A stretch of 64,000 nt of DNA, from NCBI RefSeq assembly GCF_024199925.1, contig NZ_JANADR010000001.1, forward strand, positions 2,542,001 through 2,606,000, written 5' to 3'. Every line of letters starts with the position of its first letter. Positions within the stretch are counted from its first letter, which is position 1. The DNA is from Bradyrhizobium sp. CCGUVB1N3 (GTDB lineage Bacteria; Pseudomonadota; Alphaproteobacteria; Rhizobiales; Xanthobacteraceae). The notes beneath the pieces are model-generated. The model was not told the origin of the DNA. It did no database searches and was given only the letters and a program-made list of their open reading frames with translations. Position numbers and translations under genes: made by a program. This document shows, one piece after another, positions 19,294 through 28,866 of the stretch.

Positions 19294-19659
19294 ATGGACG
19301 AGCTGATCGGGCGGCTGGCGACAAACGCCAGCATCGATAGTGCTGTCGCTGAAAAGACCGTCGGCATTATCCTGGGCTTCCTGCGCAACGAAGGCCCTTC
19401 CGACAGCGTCCAGGCTCTGATTGATCACATTCCCGGTGCCGAAGCCGCGATCGCCGCGTCGCAAAGCGGCGGCGGCCTTTCGCGCCTGATGGGCGGCGGC
19501 CTGATGGCCGTCGGTACCCGGCTGATGGGCCTAGGGCTCGGCATGTCCGACATTCAAAAGATCGCCCGTGAACTATTTCGTTTCGGCCGAGACAAAATCG
19601 GAGCGGATCAGATGGGCAAGATCATTGCGGGGACGCCGGGCCTCAGCCAGTTCGGCTGA
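19294..19659 (+). CDS. Small DUF2267-like protein
   Basis: A 121-residue helical protein. The N-terminus (MDELIGRLATNASIDSAVAE, then KTVGIILGFLRNEGPSDSVQ) resembles the DUF2267/DUF2780 helical repeat. A Gly-rich hinge (SGGGLSRLMGGGLMAVGTRL) separates a second helical part (SDIQKIARELFRFGRDKIGA). There is no signal peptide. A purine-rich AGGGGCAGG precedes the ATG. The function is unknown. It lies 24 bp before the DUF4332 gene and is probably co-transcribed with it. Confidence 0.7.
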   Translation: MDELIGRLATNASIDSAVAEKTVGIILGFLRNEGPSDSVQALIDHIPGAEAAIAASQSGGGLSRLMGGGLMAVGTRLMGLGLGMSDIQKIARELFRFGRDKIGADQMGKIIAGTPGLSQFG

Positions 19660-19683
19660 GGCACGCATTGCATATCGAATGTC

Positions 19684-20091
19684 ATGACATATCCCATCTC
19701 CGAGATTGAGGGCCTGTCGGCCTTCGCCGCCAGCAAGCTGAAGGCGCAGGGCATCCGCACCACCGTTGCGCTGCTCGAAGCTGCCAGCACCTTGAAGGGT
19801 CGCAAGGCGCTCTCCGCCAGGACCGGCATCAGCGAGCAGCAGCTCCTGGAATGGGCCAACGTCTCCGACTACATGCGCATTCCCGGCATGGGCAAGGCCA
19901 AGGTCAACCTCGTCCGCGCCGCCGGTGTCACCACTGTCCGCGAGCTCGCCTATCGCAACCCGTCGCGGCTGGCGCAGAACATGCGCGAGGTGAACGAGAA
20001 GCGGAAACTGGTCCGCGTGCTGCCGTCGGAGAAGTCGGTCGGCGACCTCATCGCCAAGGCCCGCAAGCTGGCGCCGAAGATTTCGTATTAG
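19684..20091 (+). CDS. DUF4332 (helix-hairpin-helix-like) protein
   Basis: A 135-residue soluble protein containing two helix-hairpin-helix-like units: ISEIEGLSAFAASKLKAQGI (about 5-24) and YMRIPGMGKAKVNLVRAAGV (about 62-81). This is the DUF4332 pattern, which suggests nucleic acid binding, though no role is established. It follows the DUF2267-like gene closely and precedes folP with a repeat hairpin between. Confidence 0.8.
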   Translation: MTYPISEIEGLSAFAASKLKAQGIRTTVALLEAASTLKGRKALSARTGISEQQLLEWANVSDYMRIPGMGKAKVNLVRAAGVTTVRELAYRNPSRLAQNMREVNEKRKLVRVLPSEKSVGDLIAKARKLAPKISY

Positions 20092-20115
20092 GCGCTGGTC
20101 GCTCGCAGCATACTG

Positions 20116-20132
20116 AGTCTGCGCAGCAGACT
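20116..20132. repeat. Short 7-bp inverted repeat
   Basis: AGTCTGC (20116-20122) and GCAGACT (20126-20132) around a 3-nt loop, directly before the longer GAAA-loop hairpin at 20156-20181. The two are probably parts of one repeat unit. Confidence 0.5.
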
Positions 20133-20155
20133 GAATCTGGTGCCACACCTTCGGT

Positions 20156-20181
20156 GTCGTCCTGGCGAAAGCCAGGACGAC
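20156..20181. repeat. Hairpin repeat with GAAA tetraloop
   Basis: A perfect 11-bp stem (20156-20166 with 20171-20181) closed by a GAAA loop. It has no T-run, so it is not an ordinary terminator. The arm sequence is of a type I recall as frequent in Bradyrhizobium intergenic regions, so it is probably another dispersed palindrome. It lies 50 bp before the folP start. Confidence 0.7.
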
Positions 20182-20230
20182 GTTGGGGATGCGTCTTGAC
20201 TTGACCTCCCCGACCGCGCAAAGCGACCGC

Positions 20231-21079
20231 ATGAGCGCCTTGCCCTCGCACCCTGCCCCGTCCACTGCCGCATGGCTGCGGACGCTGCTGGCCAGGCCGG
20301 TCCCGGCGGTGATGGGCGTGCTCAACGTCACGCCGGATTCGTTCTCCGACGGTGGGCAGTTCATCGCGCCCGACGAGGCGCTGGCGCGGGCGCGCACCAT
20401 GATCGCCGATGGCGCCGACATCATCGACATCGGCGCCGAATCCACTCGGCCCTACAAGGGCGCCCAGCCGGTCACGGCGGAGGAGGAGCTGCGGCGGCTG
20501 AAGCCGGTGCTGGCGGAAGTGGTCGCGCTCGGCGTGCCGGTCTCGATCGACAGCATGAAGTCGGAGGTCGTGGCTTTCGCGCTGGACCAGGGCGCAGCGA
20601 TCGCCAACGACGTCTGGGGCCTGCAGCGCGATGCCTGCATGGCAGAAGTGGTCGCGGCGCGACAAGTCCCCGTCATCGTGATGCACAACCGCGACAGCGT
20701 CGATCCCGCCATCGACATCATGCAGGACATGATCGCGTTCTTTCAGCGTTCGCTCGACATCGCGGCCAAGGCGGGCATCGCTGAGGGCCACATCGTGCTC
20801 GACCCCGGCATCGGCTTCGGCAAGACGCCGGAGCAGAGCATGACGGCGCTGGCGCGCCTCAACGAGCTCAGCGCCTTCCGCCTACCTGTGCTGGTCGGCG
20901 CCTCACGCAAGCGCTTCATTGCATCCGTGTCACCGTCGGAGCCGCAAGAGCGGCTCGGCGGCTCGATCGCCGCCCATCTCATCGCCGCGCAGTGCGGCGC
21001 GCGGATCATCCGCACCCATGACGTCGCCGAGACCCTGCAAGCCCTGCGTGTCGCCACCGCCATCGAGAGCAAACCATGA
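20231..21079 (+). CDS. folP: Dihydropteroate synthase
   Basis: A 282-residue TIM-barrel enzyme that condenses p-aminobenzoate with dihydropterin pyrophosphate in folate synthesis; it is the sulfonamide target. The pterin-site loop GVLNVTPDSFSDGG lies at about 28-41. DIIDIGAESTRP, the later DPGIGFGKT and GASRKRFI also match. The ATG at 20231 is chosen over the TTG at 20183, which would extend the protein into the repeat-bearing leader. The stop overlaps the folB start (ATGA at 21076), so folP, folB and folK form one translationally coupled operon. Confidence 0.95.
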   Translation: MSALPSHPAPSTAAWLRTLLARPVPAVMGVLNVTPDSFSDGGQFIAPDEALARARTMIADGADIIDIGAESTRPYKGAQPVTAEEELRRLKPVLAEVVALGVPVSIDSMKSEVVAFALDQGAAIANDVWGLQRDACMAEVVAARQVPVIVMHNRDSVDPAIDIMQDMIAFFQRSLDIAAKAGIAEGHIVLDPGIGFGKTPEQSMTALARLNELSAFRLPVLVGASRKRFIASVSPSEPQERLGGSIAAHLIAAQCGARIIRTHDVAETLQALRVATAIESKP

Positions 21080-21453
21080 CCGATACGATCTTCGTCACCG
21101 GCCTCGTGATTCATGCCCGCCACGGCGTGATGGAGCATGAGACCGAGGTCGGCCAGCGCTTCGTCATCGACCTAGAGCTCTACGCCGACCTCCAGGAATC
21201 CTCGCGCACCGACCGGCTCGCTGACACCGTCTCCTATGCCGACGTGGTCGCGACCACGACGGCTGCGTTCAAGAACACCAACTACAAGCTTTTGGAGCGC
21301 GCGGCCGGTGCGGTGGCCGATGCCATCCTGTCGCATTTTTCGCGCATCCGTGCGGTGAAGGTCACCGTGCACAAGCCGCATGCTCCGATCGCCGCCATTT
21401 TCGATGACGTCGGCGTGATGCTGACGCGCTCGCGGCACCCAAACCATGGCTAG
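21076..21453 (+). CDS. folB: Dihydroneopterin aldolase
   Basis: A 125-residue enzyme converting dihydroneopterin to hydroxymethyl-dihydropterin. The N-terminal IFVTGLVIHARHGVMEHE motif, the Glu in ETEVGQRFVIDLEL, and YKLLERAAGAVADAIL in the C-terminal half are typical. It overlaps folP by 4 bp and folK by 8 bp, giving tight coupling. The length is normal. Confidence 0.95.
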   Translation: MTDTIFVTGLVIHARHGVMEHETEVGQRFVIDLELYADLQESSRTDRLADTVSYADVVATTTAAFKNTNYKLLERAAGAVADAILSHFSRIRAVKVTVHKPHAPIAAIFDDVGVMLTRSRHPNHG

Positions 21454-21937
21454 CGTGCTCATCGCCTTGGGCGGCAATGTCGGCGATGTCCGCGCGACAT
21501 TCCGAAAAGCGATCTCCCACATCTGCGGCATGGCGCAGGCGGTGCTGGTCGCGCGTTCCTCCGACTACACGACGCCACCCTGGGGCGACGAGGACCAGGC
21601 GCCTTTCGTCAACGCCTGCATCGAAATCGAGACCAGCCTCGATCCGCACGCGCTCTTGTTCGTGATGCAGAAGGTCGAGCAGAAATTTGGTCGGACCCGC
21701 GACAAGGAACGCCGCTGGGGACCGCGTACGCTCGACCTCGACATGATTGCTTATGACGACGTCTCGCTGCAAAAGCCGGATCTGATCCTGCCGCATCCGC
21801 GCCTGTTCGAGCGCGCCTTCGTGCTGGTACCGCTCGCCGAGATCGCGCCCGACCGCATGATTGGCGGCATCCGCGTGCGCGACGGCCTCGCCAGCGTCTC
21901 AACGCAAGGAATCGAGCGGCTTTCGGATACCGGTTAA
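21446..21937 (+). CDS. folK: Hydroxymethyl-dihydropterin pyrophosphokinase
   Basis: A 163-residue enzyme that pyrophosphorylates hydroxymethyl-dihydropterin, feeding FolP. The HPPK signature RRWGPRTLDLDMIAYDD and the N-terminal VLIALGGNVGDV are clear, as is the C-terminal LPHPRLFERAFVLVPLAEIA. It is the last gene of folP-folB-folK. An 87-bp gap follows before the mutase small-subunit gene, probably holding the next promoter. Confidence 0.95.
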   Translation: MASVLIALGGNVGDVRATFRKAISHICGMAQAVLVARSSDYTTPPWGDEDQAPFVNACIEIETSLDPHALLFVMQKVEQKFGRTRDKERRWGPRTLDLDMIAYDDVSLQKPDLILPHPRLFERAFVLVPLAEIAPDRMIGGIRVRDGLASVSTQGIERLSDTG

Positions 21938-22024
21938 CCAAAAACAACCGTTTGCAGGGACGGCCGGCCGTGGCAATTTCGCCCCCAACGACGAGAACGA
22001 ACATGTCCGGGAGCTTCCTGCCGA

Positions 22025-23896
22025 ATGACCGCCGTGACTGACGATCTGCCGCTGGCCGCGGACTTCCCCAAGGCGAGTTACGAGGATTGGCGCAAGCTGG
22101 TCGATGGCGTGCTGAAGGGCGCGCCGTTCGAAAAGCTCGTCGGCAAGACGTATGACGGGCTGAAGATCGATCCCCTCTATCCGCGCGCCAAGGATGTCAC
22201 AGCCGTGGTGGGACGGCCGGCGGCCGCTCCCTGGCAGGTGATGCAGCGGATCGACCATCCCGATGCAACGCAGGCAAACGCGCAGGCGCTCACGGATCTC
22301 GAGAATGGCGCGACCGGGCTTGTGCTCGTGTTTGCCGGCGGCAACGGCAGCCATGGCTTTGGCCTGGAACCGACGGCGGATGCAGTCGCAAAGGTCCTCA
22401 GGGATATTCACCTCGATGCCGGCATCGGCATCGAGCTTCAGGTCGGCCCACAATCGCGGATGGCCGCGATCCATGTTGCGGAATACGTGAAGAGCAAGGG
22501 CATCGATCCTGCGGCCTGCGACATCCGCTTCGGCCTCGATCCACTGGCGGCCTGCGCAGTCTGGGGTCACAGCCCCTATGCCTGGGAGGAGATCGTTCCA
22601 GCGGTGACCTCTGGGATCAAGGGCCTCGCGGCGCTCGGCTTCAAGGGACCGTTTGCCTCCGCCGACGGACGCGTGGTCCATGATGCCGGCGGATCGGAGG
22701 TGCAGGAGCTTGCCTTCGTGCTCGCCTGCGGCGTTGCGTATTTGCGCGCGATCGAAGGCGCCGGCGTTCCCCTGGAGCAGGCGCAGGGCATGGTCTACGC
22801 ACGGCTTGCCGCGGATGCCGACCAGTTCCTGACAATGGCAAAGTTCCGCGCGCTGCGGCTATTATGGGTCCGCATCGAGCAGGCCTGCGGCTTGACGCCG
22901 AAGCCGCTGTTCATCGCGGCCGACACCGCCTGGCGCATGCTGACGCAGCGCGACCCCTATGTGAACATGCTGCGCGCGACCATGGCGACGTTCGCCGCAG
23001 GCCTTGCCGGCGCCAATGCCGTCACCGTGCTGCCGCACACATTGGCGCTCGGACTTCCCGACGCATTCGCGCGGCGCGTGGCGCGCAACACGCAGCTCGT
23101 GCTGCTCCAAGAGAGCAATCTCGCAAAAGTCTCCGATCCCGCCGCGGGCGCAGGCGGCATCGAGGCGCTCACGGCGCAGCTTTGCGAGGCGGCCTGGGCG
23201 CTGTTCCAGGAAACCGAAAAAGCCGGCGGCGTCTTTGCCGCGCTTCAGCAAGGCCTGATCCAGGGCAAGGTCGCCGCAACGCGCAAGGCGCGCGAGGCCA
23301 ACGTCGCAAAGCGCCGCGACGTGCTGACCGGCGCCAGCGAGTTTCCGAATCTGCAAGAGAGCGACGTGGCCGTGCTGCCGGGAACGCCGATCGCGCTTGC
23401 GCCTTATGGCGAGCAAAAGTTCAAATTCGACCCGCTTGCGCCGATCCGCCTTGCGGAACCTTTCGAGGCGCTGCGCGATCAATCCGACGCAAAGCTGAAA
23501 GCAAACGGCGCGCGGCCAAAGGTGTTTCTGGCCAACCTCGGCACGGCCGCTGATTTCACCGCGCGCGCAACCTTCGCAAAGAGTTTCTTCGAAGCCGGAG
23601 GCATTTTGGCCGTCGATAGCGAGGGCTTTGCCGATCCGGCAAAGCTTGCAGCCGCCTTCAAGGCGTCGGGCGCGGAGCTCGCCTGCCTGTGTTCCAGCGA
23701 CAAGGTCTACGCGGCCCATGCAGAAGCCTCGGCCAGGGCCCTGCAAAACGCCGATGCGAAGCATATCTATCTGGCAGGCCGGCCGGCCGAGAACGAAGCT
23801 GGCTTGCGCGCCGCCGGCGTGAGCGGGTTCATCTTTGCCGGCGCCGACGCCCTCGCCACGCTGCAGGACGCCTATCGACGGATGGAGCAGGCATGA
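22025..23896 (+). CDS. mutA: Methylmalonyl-CoA mutase, small (beta) subunit
   Basis: A 623-residue subunit of the heterodimeric B12-dependent mutase that interconverts methylmalonyl-CoA and succinyl-CoA. It has the barrel-domain pattern of the family, with FRALRLLWVRIEQACG and ARNTQLVLLQESNLAKVSDPAAGAGG, but its C-terminal cobalamin-like domain lacks the DxHxxG motif present in the large subunit. That is expected for the non-catalytic chain. The start of the GFA gene overlaps its stop (ATGA at 23893). The large subunit begins 625 bp downstream, so the two subunits flank two small genes in one operon. Confidence 0.92.
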   Translation: MTAVTDDLPLAADFPKASYEDWRKLVDGVLKGAPFEKLVGKTYDGLKIDPLYPRAKDVTAVVGRPAAAPWQVMQRIDHPDATQANAQALTDLENGATGLVLVFAGGNGSHGFGLEPTADAVAKVLRDIHLDAGIGIELQVGPQSRMAAIHVAEYVKSKGIDPAACDIRFGLDPLAACAVWGHSPYAWEEIVPAVTSGIKGLAALGFKGPFASADGRVVHDAGGSEVQELAFVLACGVAYLRAIEGAGVPLEQAQGMVYARLAADADQFLTMAKFRALRLLWVRIEQACGLTPKPLFIAADTAWRMLTQRDPYVNMLRATMATFAAGLAGANAVTVLPHTLALGLPDAFARRVARNTQLVLLQESNLAKVSDPAAGAGGIEALTAQLCEAAWALFQETEKAGGVFAALQQGLIQGKVAATRKAREANVAKRRDVLTGASEFPNLQESDVAVLPGTPIALAPYGEQKFKFDPLAPIRLAEPFEALRDQSDAKLKANGARPKVFLANLGTAADFTARATFAKSFFEAGGILAVDSEGFADPAKLAAAFKASGAELACLCSSDKVYAAHAEASARALQNADAKHIYLAGRPAENEAGLRAAGVSGFIFAGADALATLQDAYRRMEQA

Positions 23897-24357
23897 CCGA
23901 GACGAGCAAACCCGTTCTCACCGGCGGCTGCCAATGCGGCGCGGTCCGCTTCGCACTGGCGGCCGCGCCGAACAAGATCAGCATCTGCCATTGTCGGATG
24001 TGCCAGAAAGCCAGCGCCGCGCCGTTCGCCTCCTTCGCCGATATCAACAAGACGGATTTTGCCTGGACCAAGGGACGGCCGTCGTCCTTCCGCTCCTCCT
24101 CGATCGCCGAGCGCGATTTCTGCGCCGCTTGCGGCACGCCGCTGAGCTTCCGCCGCATCGACGGCGACCGCATCGAGATCCTGACCGGCGCCTTCGACCG
24201 GCCGGATCACGTGGTGCCGACGCGGCAATACGGAACTGAATCCCGGCTCGGCTGGGTCGTCGGAATCGCAAACCTGCCGAGCCAGACCACGCAGCAGAAT
24301 TACGGGCCGGAGAAGATGGCGACCATCGTCAGCCATCAGCATCCGGATCATGATTGA
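23893..24357 (+). CDS. GFA family protein (glutathione-dependent formaldehyde-activating fold)
   Basis: A 154-residue Mss4-like zinc protein. The zinc-binding cysteines are visible: CQC (Cys13, Cys15), CHCRMC (Cys32, Cys34, Cys37) and the later CAACGTPLSF. The family includes S-(hydroxymethyl)glutathione synthase, but most members have no proven activity. The ATG at 23893 overlaps the mutA stop, so it is translationally coupled inside the mutase operon. A metabolic link to methylmalonyl-CoA is not obvious. Confidence 0.88.
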   Translation: MTETSKPVLTGGCQCGAVRFALAAAPNKISICHCRMCQKASAAPFASFADINKTDFAWTKGRPSSFRSSSIAERDFCAACGTPLSFRRIDGDRIEILTGAFDRPDHVVPTRQYGTESRLGWVVGIANLPSQTTQQNYGPEKMATIVSHQHPDHD

Positions 24358-24374
24358 TATGCTAGGATTGTATT

Positions 24375-24524
24375 ATGCTCGGTTTCTTGGCGGAATTTCT
24401 GTTCTGGGTGATCGTGTCGTCCATCGAGCATTTCTTCACCAAGGTTTCACCAGGAAGAGTGGCCAAAAAGAAGCTTCATAGACTGATCGAACGAAGCCGC
24501 AAGCTTGAGGAAGCCAAGGGATGA
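24375..24524 (+). CDS. 49-residue small protein coupled to the mutase large subunit
   Basis: A short frame between the GFA gene and the large-subunit gene. It encodes 49 residues: a hydrophobic N-terminal helix ([19 protein letters not shown], residues 3-21) and a Lys/Arg-rich amphipathic tail ending LEEAKG. It starts 17 bp after the GFA stop, and its TGA overlaps the large-subunit ATG at 24521. This coupling and the clean membrane-plus-basic layout argue for a real gene. It could be a membrane microprotein, or a leader that couples translation. No family was recognised. Confidence 0.55.
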   Translation: MLGFLAEFLFWVIVSSIEHFFTKVSPGRVAKKKLHRLIERSRKLEEAKG

Positions 24525-26677
24525 GCCGAATTCCCAATTTCGCCGATGTCGCCTTCGAGCGCGTCGCAAACCCCGCTTCCGCCGGCAGTGCCGAGCCGTG
24601 GCTGACGCCCGAGGGCATTTTGGTGAAGCCCGCCTATGGCGAAACCGATCTCGCCGGCCTCGATTTCCTCGATACCTATCCGGGCATCGCGCCGTACCTG
24701 CGCGGCCCCTACCCGACCATGTATGTCAACCAGCCCTGGACGGTCAGGCAGTACGCCGGCTTCTCCACGGCGGAGGATTCCAACGCGTTCTACAGGCGCA
24801 ACCTCGCGGCCGGACAGAAGGGTCTTTCGGTCGCCTTCGACCTCGCCACCCATCGCGGCTATGACAGCGATCATCCGCGCGTCGGCGGTGACGTCGGCAT
24901 GGCCGGCGTGGCGATCGACTCCATCTACGACATGCGCACGCTGTTTGCCGGGATTCCGCTCGACCAAATGAGCGTGTCCATGACCATGAACGGCGCAGTG
25001 CTGCCGATCCTCGCGCTCTATGTCGCAGCCGCCGGCGAACAGGGCGTGGCGCCGGAGAAGCTCTCGGGCACCATTCAGAACGACATTCTGAAAGAGTTCA
25101 TGGTGCGCAACACCTATATCTATCCGCCTGCGCCCTCGATGCGGATCATCTCGGACATCTTCGCCTACACCTCGCAAAAGATGCCGAAATACAATTCGAT
25201 CTCGATCTCCGGCTATCACATGCAGGAGGCCGGCGCGACGCAGGACCTCGAGCTCGCCTATACGCTCGCCGACGGCGTCGAATATCTTCGCGCCGGGTTG
25301 GCTGCCGGCCTCGACGTCGACCGCTTCGCGCCGCGCCTGTCCTTCTTCTGGGCGATCGGCATGAACTTCTTCATGGAAGTCGCCAAGATGCGCGCCGCGC
25401 GCCTGCTCTGGGCAAAGCTGCTCAAGCCGTTCAACCCGAAAGACCCGCGCTCGCTCTCGCTGCGTACGCATTGCCAGACCTCCGGCTGGTCGCTGACCGC
25501 GCAGGATGTCTTCAACAACGTGATGCGCACGACCGTTGAGGCGATGGCGGCGACGCAAGGCCACACCCAGTCGCTGCACACCAACGCGCTGGACGAAGCG
25601 CTGGCGCTGCCGACCGATTTTTCCGCGCGCATCGCCCGCAACACGCAGCTCTTCCTCCAGCAGGAGAGCGGCACGACCCGCATCATCGATCCCTGGGGCG
25701 GCTCCTATTATGTCGAGCGGCTGACGCGCGACCTCGCTGCGAAGGCCTGGGGCCACATCCAGGAGGTCGAGGAGCTCGGCGGCATGGCCAAGGCCATCGA
25801 AGCCGGCGTGCCGAAACTGCGCATCGAGGAGGCGTCCGCCAAGACACAGGCCCGGATCGACGCGGGCAAGCAGGCAGTGATCGGCGTCAACAAGTACAAG
25901 CCTTCAGATGAAGTGCCGATCGAGATCCTGAAGGTGGACAACACCAATGTCCGGCGCTTGCAGATCGACAAGCTGACGCGGCTCAAATCCGAGCGCAACC
26001 AGAAGGACGTCGAGGCCGCGCTCGCCGCGTTGACGCGCTCGGCCGGCGAAGGCAACGGCAATCTGCTCGCGCTCGCGATCGACGCAGCGCGCGCGAAAGC
26101 AACGGTCGGCGAAATTTCCGACGCGATGGAAAAGGTGTTCGGTCGCCACCGCGCCGAGATCAGGTCCATCACCGGCGTCTACAAGCGGGAGGCGTCCGCC
26201 ATGGGCAGCCAGGTTGAAAAGGTGCAGGCGCTGATCGACGCCTTCGAGGAGGCGGAAGGCCGCCGGCCGCGCATTCTCGTCGCCAAGATCGGCCAGGATG
26301 GCCACGACCGCGGCCAGAAGGTGATCGCGTCGGCCTTTGCCGATATCGGCTTCGACGTCGACATCGGGCCGCTGTTTGCCACCGCCGATGAAGCCGCGCG
26401 CCAGGCGGTCGAGAACGACGTGCACATCCTCGGCGTCTCCTCACTGGCCGCCGCCCACCTCACCGCGGTGCCGGAATTGAAGGCGGCGCTGAAAAAGCAC
26501 GGCCGCGACGACATCATGATCATCGTCGGCGGCGTGGTGCCGCCGCAGGATTACGATGCACTTTATGCAGCAGGTGCGGAAGCGATCTTCCCACCGGGCA
26601 CCGTGATCGCGGATGCCGCCGAGGAGCTGATCCACAAGCTCAACGTGCGGCTCGGGCACAGCGCGGCGGCGGAGTAG
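24521..26677 (+). CDS. scpA: Methylmalonyl-CoA mutase, large (alpha, catalytic) subunit
   Basis: A 718-residue catalytic chain. The N-terminal TIM barrel has the substrate-binding signature ([20 protein letters not shown] and [20 protein letters not shown]). The C-terminal B12 domain carries the base-off cobalamin motif DGHDRG, with Asp593, His595 and Gly598 in [19 protein letters not shown]. It isomerises methylmalonyl-CoA to succinyl-CoA in propionate, odd-chain fatty acid and branched amino acid use. Its MeaB chaperone is encoded 2.2 kb downstream. Translation is coupled to the preceding 49-residue gene. Confidence 0.95.
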   Translation: MSRIPNFADVAFERVANPASAGSAEPWLTPEGILVKPAYGETDLAGLDFLDTYPGIAPYLRGPYPTMYVNQPWTVRQYAGFSTAEDSNAFYRRNLAAGQKGLSVAFDLATHRGYDSDHPRVGGDVGMAGVAIDSIYDMRTLFAGIPLDQMSVSMTMNGAVLPILALYVAAAGEQGVAPEKLSGTIQNDILKEFMVRNTYIYPPAPSMRIISDIFAYTSQKMPKYNSISISGYHMQEAGATQDLELAYTLADGVEYLRAGLAAGLDVDRFAPRLSFFWAIGMNFFMEVAKMRAARLLWAKLLKPFNPKDPRSLSLRTHCQTSGWSLTAQDVFNNVMRTTVEAMAATQGHTQSLHTNALDEALALPTDFSARIARNTQLFLQQESGTTRIIDPWGGSYYVERLTRDLAAKAWGHIQEVEELGGMAKAIEAGVPKLRIEEASAKTQARIDAGKQAVIGVNKYKPSDEVPIEILKVDNTNVRRLQIDKLTRLKSERNQKDVEAALAALTRSAGEGNGNLLALAIDAARAKATVGEISDAMEKVFGRHRAEIRSITGVYKREASAMGSQVEKVQALIDAFEEAEGRRPRILVAKIGQDGHDRGQKVIASAFADIGFDVDIGPLFATADEAARQAVENDVHILGVSSLAAAHLTAVPELKAALKKHGRDDIMIIVGGVVPPQDYDALYAAGAEAIFPPGTVIADAAEELIHKLNVRLGHSAAAE

Positions 26678-26841
26678 TTCGGCACAGTCAGGCGGAGAAC
26701 CTGCAGGCGCCTTGCCGCGACCAACCTTCACGATCCGGTGTATCGATCAAGCGTTCTGCGCCGGTTCATCTTACGGTGTCTATGCTGTGGCAGGTGTCCG
26801 GGCTCGGCCAAGCTGGCGGCCTCGGAAGAGAGCATGAATTC

Positions 26842-27669
26842 ATGGGTATTGACGTGACATACTATCGTGCAACCACGCGCGCGGGGCTGCTCCTACGGAC
26901 CATCGCGATCCTTTCGACCGTCGCGGCGGTCTCCATGGCCTCGCCGTCCCATGCGGCCGAGCCCAAGCCCGATGCCATCATCAAGAACAGGACCATCGAG
27001 GCCCGCGTGCTGCTCGACGACCAGATCAAGGCCGATCCCGCGCTCGCTGCCGATTGCCTGGCCGAGGGCAGGAAGTGGCTCGAGAAGAATGCGGCCGATG
27101 CCGCCGCCTCGCGCAAGCAGGATCCGCAGTTCTTCCAGAACGGCGGCTGGGATTTCGAGCGCAAATACACGATCCGCTCGGTGGTTGCCGACCGCTATCT
27201 CAGCCTGATCCGCGCCGACTATATGGATACCCACGGCGCGCATCCGAATTCCGACGTCAACACCATCCTGTGGGACAAGACGCAAGCCAAACGCATATCG
27301 ATCCGTCCGTTCTTCACCGACACCGCCGACAACGGAGCGACGATGAAGGCCATGCAGAAGGCCGTGATCGCCTCGCTGCGAATCGAGAAGAAGAAGCGCG
27401 ATGCGGGCGAGACGGCCACCAACGAGTGGTTCAAGAGCGTCGAGCCGAGCCTGCTCAAGATCGGCGCCGTGACGCTCGCGCCTTCGACCGAAGCGGGCAA
27501 GAGCTCCGGTCTCACCTTCCACTATCCGCCCTATGCGGTCGGCCCCTACGCCGAGGGCGAATATGTCGCCTTCGCGTCGTGGGAGACGCTGAAACCTTAT
27601 TTGACGCCGGAAGGCGCGCGGATTTTCGGCGGCGCACGACCGAAGGGCGACGAAGACGACGGGCAATGA
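26842..27669 (+). CDS. Exported DUF3298-like protein
   Basis: A 275-residue secreted protein. The N-terminus has a basic start and hydrophobic core (LLLRTIAILSTVAAVSMASP) with a predicted cleavage after SHAA. The mature part follows the PdaC/RsiV (DUF3298) plan: an N-terminal region with KYTIRSVVADRYLSLIRADY and a C-terminal GLTFHYPPYAVGPYAEGEYV followed by FASWETLKPYL. DUF3298 domains are found in periplasmic sensor and deacetylase-associated proteins. The ATG at 26842 is chosen because it puts the signal peptide at the start. It is isolated between the mutase and TctC genes. Confidence 0.8.
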   Translation: MGIDVTYYRATTRAGLLLRTIAILSTVAAVSMASPSHAAEPKPDAIIKNRTIEARVLLDDQIKADPALAADCLAEGRKWLEKNAADAAASRKQDPQFFQNGGWDFERKYTIRSVVADRYLSLIRADYMDTHGAHPNSDVNTILWDKTQAKRISIRPFFTDTADNGATMKAMQKAVIASLRIEKKKRDAGETATNEWFKSVEPSLLKIGAVTLAPSTEAGKSSGLTFHYPPYAVGPYAEGEYVAFASWETLKPYLTPEGARIFGGARPKGDEDDGQ

Positions 27670-27801
27670 TTCGTCGCGGCATGGACAACGCGTTGCTCAC
27701 AGCGCAACTGGTCTGGCCAGCTTGCCGCGCTGGTGCAAAGCTGCCAAAACTGTCGCTATAGACAGGGCGTCCGACGTTACAGGCGCCGCTGGAAGGTGCT
27801 C

Positions 27802-28785
27802 ATGTCTGCCATCACGCGCCGCGCCTTCGCGGCATCGTCTGTCGCTGCCGCTGCTTTCGGTCTCAAGCCGGTACGCGCGGAGACCTATCCGGCGCGGCCC
27901 GTGACATTGATCGTGCCATGGGGTGCGGGCGGCGGCACGGATGCAACCGCGCGCATCGTCGCCGCGATGCTGGAGAAGGAACTCGGCCAGCCTTTCAACG
28001 TGGTCAATCGGGTCGGCGGCTCCGGTGTCGTCGGCCACACCGCGATCGCAACTGCCGCTCCCGATGGCTACACGATCGGCATGCTGACCGTGGAGCTCAC
28101 CATGATGCACTGGCAGGGGCTCACCGACCTGACACCGCGGAGCTTCACGCCGCTCGCCATGCTGAACGAGGACGCACCCGGCATCCAGGTCTCCTCCGCC
28201 TCGCCTTACAGGACGGCCAAGGAATTGGCCGTGGCCATCAAGGACGCGCCGCCCGGCAAGTTCATTGCGTCAGGCACCGGTCAGGGCGGCATCTGGCATC
28301 TCGCACTGATCGGCTGGATGCAGGCGATGGGCCTGCCGGCCAACCAGGTCGCCTGGGTGCCGTCGAACGGTGCCGCACCCGCGATGCAGGATCTTGCGGC
28401 TGGCAAGATCGATCTCGCTACCTGCTCGGTGCCCGAGGCCCGCGCGACGATCGAAGCCGGGAAGGCGCGCAGCCTCGCCATCATGGCGCCGGCGCGCAAC
28501 CCTGTTTTCCCCGACGTGCCGACCCTGAAGGAAGCCATGGGGATCGACTATTCAACCGGCGGCTGGCGCGGCATCGGCGGACCGAAGGGCCTGCCTCCGG
28601 AGATCGCGGCCAGGCTCACGACGACGGCGAAGAGGATCTTCGACTCCGCGGAGTTCAGGGCCTTCATCGCCAATCGCGGCTTCGGCATGGCGTGGCGCGA
28701 TGCCGGCCAGTTCGCCGACTTCATGGACAAGGGCGATGTTCAGATGGGCGCCGCGATGAAAGCCGCCGGCCTCGCCAAGGCGTGA
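27802..28785 (+). CDS. Tripartite tricarboxylate transporter substrate-binding protein (TctC/Bug family)
   Basis: A 327-residue periplasmic binding protein. The signal has a twin-arginine-like TRRAFAASS motif (residues 5-13) and cleavage near VRAE. The mature start YPARPVTLIVPWGAGGGTDA is the Bug-family hallmark. Bug proteins capture carboxylates or aromatic acids, normally with TctA/TctB membrane partners. No tctAB is present nearby, which is common for orphan Bug proteins. The ATG at 27802 was preferred over the upstream start at 27733. The substrate is unknown. Confidence 0.88.
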   Translation: MSAITRRAFAASSVAAAAFGLKPVRAETYPARPVTLIVPWGAGGGTDATARIVAAMLEKELGQPFNVVNRVGGSGVVGHTAIATAAPDGYTIGMLTVELTMMHWQGLTDLTPRSFTPLAMLNEDAPGIQVSSASPYRTAKELAVAIKDAPPGKFIASGTGQGGIWHLALIGWMQAMGLPANQVAWVPSNGAAPAMQDLAAGKIDLATCSVPEARATIEAGKARSLAIMAPARNPVFPDVPTLKEAMGIDYSTGGWRGIGGPKGLPPEIAARLTTTAKRIFDSAEFRAFIANRGFGMAWRDAGQFADFMDKGDVQMGAAMKAAGLAKA

Positions 28786-28866
28786 CGTGCCGAGCGGGGT
28801 GAAGCCGGCCGCGTCGATCCCGGCCCCGGCCCTCGCCTGTCCCGCCCGGCCGTTGTAAAGCAGGGC

